Below are positions 25,697 through 32,798 of a DNA stretch of 64,000 nt, one piece after another (the stretch's first letter is position 1; each line of letters opens with the position of its first letter). The translations under genes and the position numbers were made by a program. Below the pieces are notes generated by a model. It was not told the origin of the DNA, did not search any database, and saw only the letters and a list, made by a program, of their open reading frames with translations. The DNA is from Lacrimispora defluvii (GTDB taxonomy: Bacteria; Bacillota; Clostridia; Lachnospirales; Lachnospiraceae), in contig JAAOXG010000028.1 in NCBI GenBank assembly GCA_013036995.1, positions 1 through 64,000 of the forward strand. Direction: 5' to 3'.

Positions 25697-25747
25697 GAAC
25701 CTCGTTCACAATAATATTTATAAACTAAGATCTCTTAATAGAGATCT
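25697..25747 (-). promoter_or_regulatory. operon leader: second operator box and hairpin
   Basis: A second GAACNNNGTTC box (25697-25707) overlaps the ribosome site of the first gene. Upstream in the leader, AGATCTCT (25728-25735) and AGAGATCT (25740-25747) form an 8-bp stem with a 4-nt loop and no T-tract. The box could add repression or a loop with the promoter box 74 bp away. Confidence 0.5.
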
Positions 25748-25770
25748 CCAGTGCAAAAGTTCATATATAA

Positions 25771-25781
25771 GAACCAAGTTC
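25771..25781. promoter_or_regulatory. IclR-type operator at the lyase operon promoter
   Basis: The palindrome GAACCAAGTTC, extended to AAGAAC-CAA-GTTCTT at 25769-25783, lies 13 bp downstream of the -10. It covers roughly the first transcribed bases, a repressor position. A similar box sits at the same place in the iclR promoter. Confidence 0.65.
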
Positions 25782-25794
25782 TTGATATGAGCAC

Positions 25795-25823
25795 ATTATA
25801 CATTTTATTTTTACAATTGTCAA
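25795..25823 (-). promoter_or_regulatory. perfect consensus promoter of the lyase/transport operon
   Basis: TTGACA (25818-25823) and TATAAT (25795-25800) are both perfect and 17 bp apart on the minus strand. A promoter this strong needs repression, which fits the operator just downstream. The 5' leader is about 100 nt. Confidence 0.88.
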
Positions 25824-25885
25824 CATAAATGTACATTTTATATTATATGCTTGTTTTTAAAAGCGTATTATTTTAAATAATACAA

Positions 25886-25953
25886 ATAAAAAATGCGAAA
25901 ATGACCTTCGTATTGTATTACATTATCGTTAACAAAGGGTTCGATTTTCGCAT
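25886..25953 (-). terminator. terminator of iclR
   Basis: Ten-base arms ATGCGAAAAT (25893-25902) and ATTTTCGCAT (25944-25953) enclose a 41-nt loop and are followed on the minus strand by TTTTTT. The remaining bases of the 309-bp gap between iclR and the operon hold the promoter and operators listed separately. Confidence 0.65.
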
Positions 25954-25999
25954 AATAATATAGCCCGCAAGTATATGATTAATTAAATAAAGGAGGATA

Positions 26000-26755
26000 T
26001 CACGGGTTGGGGTGATATCCTAAATTTTTTGATATTTGCATTGCTGCCTCTTTAAGTTCCCGGGCTACCTGCTCATCATCAATTGTTTCATCATAAATAT
26101 CCGATAAAGAAACAGCTGCTATTACTCTTCCTGTATAATCAAAAATAGGTGCTCCGCAGCAGCTGGTTATGTCCTCCAATTCCCTCTGATCCAAAGAATA
26201 CCCCCGTTCCTTTGTTCTTTCCAACTCTTCCAGCAGTTGTTTTTTGGAAGTAATGGTATAGTCTGTTAAAGGTTTAAAATCTATCTTGTCCAAAATAGCG
26301 CTCTGCTCCTCTTTAGACAAAAATGCAAGGATTGCTTTCCCCAGAGATGTTGCATAGGCATCTTTTCTGGTCCCGATAGCGCATGAAGCCAGTCTTGCAT
26401 TTTGCGCCACATATTTATGAACGTATACGATCTTGGTCCCATTTAAAACTGCAACAAAAGCTGTTTTATTATATTTTTCAGCTATGGGCTGCAGATTTAC
26501 AGTACATTCTTTAATCAGACTCATATCATCTATATATTTCATCCCCAAGGAGAAAGCCTCTATCCCCAGACAATATTTCTTATCATTATCACGAAGTGTT
26601 GTAATATAGTTCAGTTCCAATAATGACTGTACAATAACAAAAACGCTACTTTTAGCCATTCCCATTTCATTGGTAATCTCCTGTAAGGTTATCCCTCTTT
26701 TCCTGTCAGCTATCAACTGCAAGATCGTAAATGTACGTTCCACGGTTCGATTCAT
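26000..26755 (-). CDS. IclR family transcriptional regulator
   Basis: This 251-residue protein has an N-terminal winged helix-turn-helix (about 1-60, ITLQEITNEMGMAKSSVFVIVQ) and a C-terminal IclR effector domain (about 75-248) with GTRKDAYATSLGKAILA and the C-terminal SCCGAPIFDYTGRVIAAVSLS. IclR relatives such as KdgR commonly respond to uronate catabolites. It lies immediately upstream of the lyase/transport operon on the same strand. Both its own promoter and the operon promoter carry a GAAYNNNRTTC box at matching positions, which implies local control and autoregulation. The Shine-Dalgarno GGGAGGT precedes the ATG. Confidence 0.92.
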   Translation of the reverse strand: MNRTVERTFTILQLIADRKRGITLQEITNEMGMAKSSVFVIVQSLLELNYITTLRDNDKKYCLGIEAFSLGMKYIDDMSLIKECTVNLQPIAEKYNKTAFVAVLNGTKIVYVHKYVAQNARLASCAIGTRKDAYATSLGKAILAFLSKEEQSAILDKIDFKPLTDYTITSKKQLLEELERTKERGYSLDQRELEDITSCCGAPIFDYTGRVIAAVSLSDIYDETIDDEQVARELKEAAMQISKNLGYHPNP

Positions 26756-26782
26756 TTCATACCTCCCTAAGTTTATATATAC

Positions 26783-26793
26783 GAATCAGATTC
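26783..26793. promoter_or_regulatory. IclR-type operator in the iclR promoter
   Basis: GAATCAGATTC is a perfect interrupted palindrome lying 12 bp downstream of the iclR -10. It matches the GAAC-N3-GTTC boxes at the operon promoter in symmetry, spacing and position. Confidence 0.6.
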
Positions 26794-26805
26794 ATAATTA
26801 GAATG

Positions 26806-26834
26806 ATTGTATTCTTTTTTTCTCATAGTGTCAA
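26806..26834 (-). promoter_or_regulatory. promoter of iclR
   Basis: On the minus strand, TTGACA (26829-26834) and TACAAT (26806-26811) are 17 bp apart. The rest of the gap up to 27005 shows no gene or clear signal. Confidence 0.75.
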
Positions 26835-27005
26835 TATGTAACGCAATGTTCTATTTTTCAGGAAAATATGTGAAATAGAATAATTACTGACAGAAACCAT
26901 GATAGTACTATCGCATAGCATGCTTAATAGACATATTAGTTCCAAATTTTCTAACACCTTGGGATTTGGGTAGGTTTTACTTCTGTGATTTTATAGAGTT
27001 CTAGA

Positions 27006-27050
27006 CGAAAAGCTTGTCCAGGCAGTTTATTATACTCACCTGAACAAGCT
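27006..27050 (-). terminator. terminator of the AAC(3)-like gene
   Basis: Arms of about 12 bp beginning AGCTTGT, with one mismatch, lie at 27011-27022 and 27039-27050 and are followed on the minus strand by TTTT. Confidence 0.7.
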
Positions 27051-27061
27051 AAAATGAATTA

Positions 27062-27850
27062 TTATTCTTTAAGCCACCACTCCTTCGGAATGGTCTGCAA
27101 TTCAATCAGGCAATTGATCTGGTGGGACAGCACATCTTTTGTCACTTCAAAAATTGCTTTCGTGTCACACAGAATACAGGCGGCATTGCCAAACATGGTC
27201 TTTACTGCTGCATGTCTGTCATAGAAAGCCTGCTCCAGTTTTTTATAATTTTCTGAAATATGGTCTGTAACAGAGTTTTCATGCCGGTGCATAAAGCAAG
27301 GCTTTATCTGTTTGTCCGGCATCACTATCTTAAAATATGTGGGCTCTTTAGTAAGACGGTCCGGCACATCTAAATGCTCTTCCACACAGTGGATAAAGGT
27401 ATTCCTCTCATGTCCGACACCTAGAAGCAGGATTTTACCTCCTCTTTCCATTAAGCGGTCATAGCTTCCGCCTGGCTGGCAGGGGGTTGTACGATTCTCC
27501 TCCCCTTCAATAAAGGCTTCACTGTCCTTTCCGTATACCGCTAAGCTATGGGTGGGATGGAGCGAACGAAGAACGCCTTTCCGTTTCATGAAAAGATTGG
27601 GTAAAATCCCTACACAAGCCGGTTCTAACCGTGGATCATAAACATTATGATATTCCGACATGGAATACCATGTATGAGTTGGCAGTATAAGAAGACCTTC
27701 AGATAAATATTCCATGAATGCATCCAGTACAGTATCCGCTCCACCTTCAACTTCTCCAATAGCTTTCATGGATGAATGCACCAATAATGTATCATCAGGC
27801 TGAATTCCCATTTCTTTTAAATTCTGTTTCAGACTTTGTTTTGTAAACAT
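27062..27850 (-). CDS. AAC(3) family N-acetyltransferase
   Basis: This 262-residue protein has the aminoglycoside 3-N-acetyltransferase (Antibiotic_NAT) fold, which uses acetyl-CoA. The family segments LLVHSSMKAIG near the N-terminus, HPTHSLAVYG, and the Gly-rich stretch leading to KILLLGVGHERNTFIH are present. Many family members, such as YokD-like or FrbF-like proteins, do not act on aminoglycosides, and no mobile-element context is seen. A resistance role should not be assumed. The Shine-Dalgarno AAAGGT precedes the ATG. It has its own terminator. Confidence 0.82.
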   Translation of the reverse strand: MFTKQSLKQNLKEMGIQPDDTLLVHSSMKAIGEVEGGADTVLDAFMEYLSEGLLILPTHTWYSMSEYHNVYDPRLEPACVGILPNLFMKRKGVLRSLHPTHSLAVYGKDSEAFIEGEENRTTPCQPGGSYDRLMERGGKILLLGVGHERNTFIHCVEEHLDVPDRLTKEPTYFKIVMPDKQIKPCFMHRHENSVTDHISENYKKLEQAFYDRHAAVKTMFGNAACILCDTKAIFEVTKDVLSHQINCLIELQTIPKEWWLKE

Positions 27851-27959
27851 AATATTACCTTTCTTATCCCAAATAAATTAATAGTTATGTATCTATTATC
27901 ATAAGGGAGTCGGGGGGATTTTGCAAGTAAGCTACCGTTTATCTCACCAATCCCATCTA

Positions 27960-28835
27960 TTATCGAATGGGAATATATAAATCCACTTCAGAATCAGGAT
28001 GATCGTAACCCAGAAACCGATTATCGTAGAGTTCAAAATCTTCCCGAAAATCCAATTCCTCTTCCGTTTCCAGAAACCAGGTTCCCCAAATATATTCAAA
28101 GGTCTGGGGAAGCATTCTTAAACTTCCCCTGTGAGTGAAAACAGCACACTTTCCTGCAGGCAGCACCTTTTTTACAAATTGTGATGGAAGGTCTTCAAAT
28201 GAATCCACTTCAAACCCCGCCACTTCAGTAAATAGAACAAAATCATTCATGGTATACAGAGTATTTTCATTGCAGGCTTCGCAAATACCAAAACCTCTGC
28301 CTCCCTTCATCAGATTGGGTATGTGGCAGCGCATACTGTTTGCATTTTTCCAAAGATCTCTTAGCTTTATATCTGAGAGTGTGGTTTCCCCCCGTATTCC
28401 TGCCACTTTAATTTCTGGCATGGACACAATTTTGGGATGTACCGTTACGTTTGCTATAAGATGCTGTAAAAGTCCCTGATCCAATCGTTCTTTTGCTCCA
28501 ACATAAGCATCCAGACGATTGGTACGGTACAACTGGGGACTCACTCGATATACTGCTTTAAATGCCCTGCTGAATGCTTCTGATGACTCAAATCCACTGT
28601 CAATTGCAATATCAATAATTCGCTCATCTGTATAGAGCAGCCGCTTTGCTCCATCGGCAAGGCGGCGTTTTTTAATATAGCTTCCTATGGTTTCACCAAG
28701 AAGGGAATAGAATTGCCGATTGAGATGATAGTAGGAATAACCGGCCGCCTTAGCCACTTCTTCTACACGAATGTCTTCTCTTAAGTTGGCTTCGATATAA
28801 ATCACCGCCTGCTCCAGCGATTTCCGGTAATCCAT
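27960..28835 (-). CDS. AraC family regulator with GyrI-like effector domain
   Basis: This 291-residue protein has two helix-turn-helix motifs of the AraC/XylS type in the N-terminal 110 residues (including IRVEEVAKAAGYSYYHLNRQF and IIDIAIDSGFESSEAFSRAFK). A GyrI-like/AraE_C small-molecule-binding domain follows from about 130 to the end. Members of this type sense drugs or hydrophobic metabolites. It begins 16 bp after the C45 acyltransferase gene, so the two probably form one operon. The Shine-Dalgarno AAGGAGTG precedes the ATG. Confidence 0.9.
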   Translation of the reverse strand: MDYRKSLEQAVIYIEANLREDIRVEEVAKAAGYSYYHLNRQFYSLLGETIGSYIKKRRLADGAKRLLYTDERIIDIAIDSGFESSEAFSRAFKAVYRVSPQLYRTNRLDAYVGAKERLDQGLLQHLIANVTVHPKIVSMPEIKVAGIRGETTLSDIKLRDLWKNANSMRCHIPNLMKGGRGFGICEACNENTLYTMNDFVLFTEVAGFEVDSFEDLPSQFVKKVLPAGKCAVFTHRGSLRMLPQTFEYIWGTWFLETEEELDFREDFELYDNRFLGYDHPDSEVDLYIPIR

Positions 28836-28851
28836 AACAAATCACTCCTTT

Positions 28852-29970
28852 TTATAGAATCGGCCGGTAAGTATAAATATCCGGATCGGCGTTTTCAAAA
28901 TTCAATCCAATTTCTCTTGCCGTTTCTTTCATGGTATCGCCCACTTGATAGCGTTCCCAACCGTTCTCTTCTCTACCACCCCAGCAGATATCAATTGATT
29001 TATCAGCCGGAGATAAAATCATGCTCTTCGTAGTGCCAAAAAACTCTTCGTAATAATGGGTACACAATCCCTCTGGATATTTTGATAAAAGCATATGCTT
29101 CAACTGGTCTCTGGTTACTTTACAGGTGTCGGTCAGGGTTCCTGTAATGTAATCGTAGCGTTTCAAAGAATGGACAAATGCTTTGGGTTCATAAGGAATT
29201 AATTCCGGTAAGACCGGATGATTGGTGGCATGTAAAAACTGTTGAGGTGAAGTGGAATCCAGTTTTTTATAGGATAATCTTCCATCCACTGTTTCCACCA
29301 GAGCGGCGTTGCCAGCCTGGTCAAGAAGTATTAAATTCAGGTTATACGCAATTGGCATATCACGAATATACTCAAGCCCTTCCCTTACATCTATACAGTT
29401 TTCCAATAAAGACCGAATGACTGCCCAGAATTGAAGACCTTTTATCTTCGGTTCCCTCATATAAGGCATCGCCCCTACTGGAAATCCACAGGAACTCATG
29501 GTCACCGCAAGTCCATGTTCATTAATACCATCATCCCGCCCGAAAAACAGTACGCTGGTTCCAATATGGGCAAACTTTCCTGTAATATTAGTTTTTACAA
29601 GACAAAAATCCTCTGCTTCATGATTAAATTCATAGTTCCGGGCAAGAAGAGGCTTTTGTTCTGCTGTCATAGATGGTAAAAGTGCAACCTGGCTGCAACG
29701 GGGTAACAGATATGTCATTCCATAGAAATATATCTGTTCCGCCTCGACCTGCAACGCATCCGCAAATCCCTGAATTTCCTCATTCAGTCCCGGACACCAT
29801 CGGCTGAACAATGTCTGTGCCTCTTTAAAATCTCCTGCTCCAAATCCTTCCACCGATTGGGTATGAATTGATCTCAATTGGGAATTCTCCCCCATAAACT
29901 TTCCCGCCTGGTAACCTACTTCATAATTGTTACCTTCGAGATTCAAGGTATAAGCTGTTACATGATTCAT
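28852..29970 (-). CDS. C45 family autoproteolytic acyltransferase/hydrolase
   Basis: This 372-residue Ntn-hydrolase is related to acyl-CoA:6-aminopenicillanate acyltransferase and choloylglycine hydrolase-like amidases. Self-cleavage should occur before Cys92 (LLPRCS), which becomes the N-terminal nucleophile; RNYEF at 111-115 supplies the conserved Arg/Asn region. No signal peptide is visible. The likely chemistry is cleavage or transfer of an amide-linked acyl group; the substrate is unknown. The Shine-Dalgarno AGGAGGA precedes the ATG. It is cotranscribed with an AraC/GyrI-type regulator. Confidence 0.8.
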   Translation of the reverse strand: MNHVTAYTLNLEGNNYEVGYQAGKFMGENSQLRSIHTQSVEGFGAGDFKEAQTLFSRWCPGLNEEIQGFADALQVEAEQIYFYGMTYLLPRCSQVALLPSMTAEQKPLLARNYEFNHEAEDFCLVKTNITGKFAHIGTSVLFFGRDDGINEHGLAVTMSSCGFPVGAMPYMREPKIKGLQFWAVIRSLLENCIDVREGLEYIRDMPIAYNLNLILLDQAGNAALVETVDGRLSYKKLDSTSPQQFLHATNHPVLPELIPYEPKAFVHSLKRYDYITGTLTDTCKVTRDQLKHMLLSKYPEGLCTHYYEEFFGTTKSMILSPADKSIDICWGGREENGWERYQVGDTMKETAREIGLNFENADPDIYTYRPIL

Positions 29971-30176
29971 ATTATTATTCCTCCTGTTCTAAGTTTAGTT
30001 TAATCAGAAAGAAGGGATGTTGCATGATATTTTCTGCTCTTTTTATATACTATTATTAACTTTTCTATAAAGTAATTGTCCCACAATCCAACCTTTACAA
30101 TATACCATGTATAAATAAATTATACTATCTTCTCAAAATATGGTTTTATTCTTCCCCTATTTCCTCTCTCTTTTTC

Positions 30177-30202
30177 GAACACGTGTTCTATTATCATGAT
30201 AA
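30177..30202. promoter_or_regulatory. two adjacent 12-bp palindromes at a promoter
   Basis: GAACACGTGTTC (30177-30188) and TTATCATGATAA (30191-30202) are both perfect palindromes, 2 bp apart. The second contains the -10 of the minus-strand promoter and the first lies near the start site, so both are candidate operators. Confidence 0.55.
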
Positions 30203-30224
30203 CACTGACAAATTACGAAGTCAA
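30196..30224 (-). promoter_or_regulatory. promoter of the C45 acyltransferase-araC operon
   Basis: On the minus strand TTGACT (30219-30224) and TATCAT (30196-30201) are 17 bp apart. The leader to the ATG at 29970 is about 220 nt. No other signal was recognised in that leader. Confidence 0.6.
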
Positions 30225-30254
30225 GAGTCAATAATATAAAACATAAATCAGTGG

Positions 30255-30283
30255 TTGACTTTTTGTCTACATCATGTTATTAT
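30255..30283 (+). promoter_or_regulatory. divergent promoter toward the 30.4-kb small gene
   Basis: TTGACT (30255-30260) and TATTAT (30278-30283) are 17 bp apart on the plus strand, 30 bp from the oppositely directed promoter. The 456-bp gap between 29970 and 30427 holds this divergent pair and A+T-rich sequence. Confidence 0.5.
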
Positions 30284-30426
30284 TTGTCCACACCACAAAA
30301 TAAACTATAACCAAATATACCCCTTATATAACTTCTTATTTTACTTCCTATATTTCTTCTCTCCTATATAAAAAATCTGACCGGCAAACTGCCAAAAGAT
30401 AAAAACAAAAAGGAGAGCCAATCTAT

Positions 30427-30612
30427 ATGAAATCTTTTAAAAAACCAACCATACCAACAAGAGAAGAATTCCACAGAGTTTATGCAGGTGAACTCAGTAT
30501 TCGCGATTTCTGCACCGAACGTACAAATCAGCGCAATATACCCCCATATACGCCGAAAGAACGTAAAGTTCAGTCAGAAAAAGCCAAGATGCAGAACAAA
30601 AATAATACTTAA
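30427..30612 (+). CDS. small protein of unknown function
   Basis: This 61-residue, basic, probably soluble protein is not recognised. A Shine-Dalgarno AAAGGAGA precedes the ATG by about 11 bp, and a plus-strand promoter lies about 145 bp upstream. It contains REEFHRVYAGELSIRDFC and a Lys/Gln-rich tail. A second, interrupted coding-like stretch follows 28 bp downstream. Short tandem genes of this sort often come from old mobile elements, but no transposase or integrase remains. Confidence 0.5.
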   Translation: MKSFKKPTIPTREEFHRVYAGELSIRDFCTERTNQRNIPPYTPKERKVQSEKAKMQNKNNT

Positions 30613-30639
30613 AATGAAATATTAAGGGGGAGAAAGCAA

Positions 30640-30894
30640 TTGACCAGAGAACAATCCTGTCACAAATTCATATATAAGCTGCAAAGCAAACGCCTTGCTA
30701 AGGCTGACTGGAATTTAACACTTCCGCTTTCCGTTGCACTAAATAACAAAAACGATGTGGTAGCCACATAAGGCAGCCAGCTGCTGCGCTGGATTATGGA
30801 ATTAAATGGCAATGAGGATATAGACAGCATGTAACAGATACCGAAGACTTCAGGGTACCAACGGTGGTGTCAAAAAGTCTACAATAACTTTTAG
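30640..30894 (+). pseudogene. decayed small coding region
   Basis: A TTG at 30640 follows AAGGGGG by 9 bp and opens a frame reading TREQSCHKFIYKLQ onward. The frame is interrupted by TAA at 30769 and again by TAA at 30832, yet stays protein-like (SQLLRWIMELNG) until TAG at 30892, with no frameshift. That suggests a gene inactivated by point mutations. The parent family is not recognised. Nothing else is seen before the convergent gene at 30924. Confidence 0.4.
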
Positions 30895-30923
30895 ACCATT
30901 ATCATTTATTTATATAAACGCAT

Positions 30924-32795
30924 TCAAAAATCATTATCCAGACGTTCCAGTCCAACCCTCCCCCCATCTCTCTCAACCCGATAAACCCCAACCTCCCCCG
31001 CTACCCCATAATGCTTCCTAAGCAAATCCCGCGCCTCCACATCACTCTCCACCACCACCAGATAATCATACCCGCTCAGAAGATTGTCCATATTATCTTC
31101 ATAGAAAGCGCAGATGCCATCCACATGAGGCGCAAAAAGCATGTATTTCCCAATATACTGCAGATAATAATCCGTCACCTGCCCGTCCGCATCTGTTGCA
31201 TAAAACAAATACCTGCTCTCATCCACCTTCCCATCTTGATACCAACGATCCCCCGTAACCTGCCGTACCTTATAAGGCAATGTGGAAGTATTAGATTCCT
31301 GTATCGTCTCCATACCATTAAACTCCGACATCAGAAGAACAACCGCTAATGCTATGCAGACAATCACCCCTTTCTGATACCGATCCTTGCTATCCACACT
31401 TTTAAAAGCCATCAGATCCGCAACCTGTCCGATTCTATAATAAAAAGTTCGTTCCAAATCCCCGGTCGCGCATAAAACCAGACCTCCCGCAAAAAGAACT
31501 ACAATGCTGGAAGCATAACGTTCAAATCCAGCAAGCCTGAGTGCCTCATCAGAAGGCATGGAAAAGATATATAACCCTAAAATACCAACATAATATAATA
31601 TAACTACAGCATCCAGAGCAATTAAAGCCTTCCATAGTCTCCAGTTCTTTTTCAACACTGCCCAGGCAAATATACTACCTCCCGCTGCCAAAAGATTAAA
31701 CACCAAAATCCCCATAAAAGGTCTGCTTTTCAAATCAAAAACTGACTGAATAAACAGACTTATAATCTGCCTGACTTCCTCCTGAGTTTTCCCACCATAT
31801 ACGGTATCCACCTGCCGTGTCACATCAAACTTATTTTCAACTCCCTTAAAAGCCGCAGCCATATGCCAGCTCCACAATAACCAGGGAATCAATGCCACTC
31901 CAATGGAAAGAAGTACCGCAAATCCATTCTTAACCAAATCTCTATCCCTGTTTTTTAACCATATAAATATAAGATAATAAAATCCGATTCCTGCAAAGAT
32001 CGTTCCGGTACTCTTAATAATCATTAAAAGCCCGGCAACCGGCACAATTACAAAACATGACTTTACCAATTGTTTCTCATACCGGTCAACAACTGCAAAT
32101 AAAACCAGCGTAAAAATTGGCAGCAAAAAATCAACCAGCAGATTGCTGATTCTTATAGTAATATTAAACACAGAAAGTGTGGAGCAGCCTGCCGCTAAAA
32201 ACGCATAGAGTAAAAACCTTTTTTTCTCGGTTATAACGCCAAACAATGCATAAAAACAGGAAAAAATCAAAAGTCCCTGCGCAATCAGCATTACTGCCTC
32301 AGAGTGCCCCGCAAACCGGCAGATAAAATAGATAAACGAAGAAGTTCCCAATGGATAATTTTTAAAATCGATCAGCGCAGAGGAAGCGTCCGGAAATGCA
32401 TTGGTGCTTAACATCTGCTTTAGAACCACTGCCCAGTGAGAAAAATTGTCATAGTGAATCAGCCTGCTCTTATATAACAAATAAAAAAAGAACAGGCTGC
32501 CAATCACAAACAAACTATTAAATAAAGTAATCTCTGCATGGATTTTATATTTCTTAAATAGAATCCTGACACCATAAATTCCTGCAAGTAAAACACCCCC
32601 TGCCAGAAGAACCACGGCTCCAGGATATAAATACCCTGCAAGACCTCCCAAATATACCCCGCAGGCCAAAGAGGAAAAAACGAAAACAGGAACAAATTCA
32701 CTCTGAAGCTGAAGTAAATCCTTTGAAAAAAGCATATAACCAGTCATCGAACCTATCAGCAATATTACCAATCCACTTTGAAGCAGCCATAACAT
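30924..32795 (-). CDS. polytopic membrane protein, GT-C glycosyltransferase-like
   Basis: This 623-residue protein has about thirteen hydrophobic helices and a C-terminal soluble domain of roughly 110 residues. An acidic motif near the start of the second quarter (SRLIHYDNFSHWA) sits in a loop where GT-C enzymes place their catalytic Asp. Such enzymes transfer sugars from lipid carriers outside the membrane. The start is 3 bp after the stop of the cellulose-synthase-like gene, so the two are coupled and may build one extracellular glycan. The exact family is uncertain. Confidence 0.65.
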   Translation of the reverse strand: MLWLLQSGLVILLIGSMTGYMLFSKDLLQLQSEFVPVFVFSSLACGVYLGGLAGYLYPGAVVLLAGGVLLAGIYGVRILFKKYKIHAEITLFNSLFVIGSLFFFYLLYKSRLIHYDNFSHWAVVLKQMLSTNAFPDASSALIDFKNYPLGTSSFIYFICRFAGHSEAVMLIAQGLLIFSCFYALFGVITEKKRFLLYAFLAAGCSTLSVFNITIRISNLLVDFLLPIFTLVLFAVVDRYEKQLVKSCFVIVPVAGLLMIIKSTGTIFAGIGFYYLIFIWLKNRDRDLVKNGFAVLLSIGVALIPWLLWSWHMAAAFKGVENKFDVTRQVDTVYGGKTQEEVRQIISLFIQSVFDLKSRPFMGILVFNLLAAGGSIFAWAVLKKNWRLWKALIALDAVVILYYVGILGLYIFSMPSDEALRLAGFERYASSIVVLFAGGLVLCATGDLERTFYYRIGQVADLMAFKSVDSKDRYQKGVIVCIALAVVLLMSEFNGMETIQESNTSTLPYKVRQVTGDRWYQDGKVDESRYLFYATDADGQVTDYYLQYIGKYMLFAPHVDGICAFYEDNMDNLLSGYDYLVVVESDVEARDLLRKHYGVAGEVGVYRVERDGGRVGLERLDNDF

Positions 32796-32798
32796 TTT

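Noticed and set aside
27062-27850. Aminoglycoside resistance gene
   Set aside because: The AAC(3) fold is shared with many non-resistance acetyltransferases, and nothing nearby suggests a mobile resistance locus.
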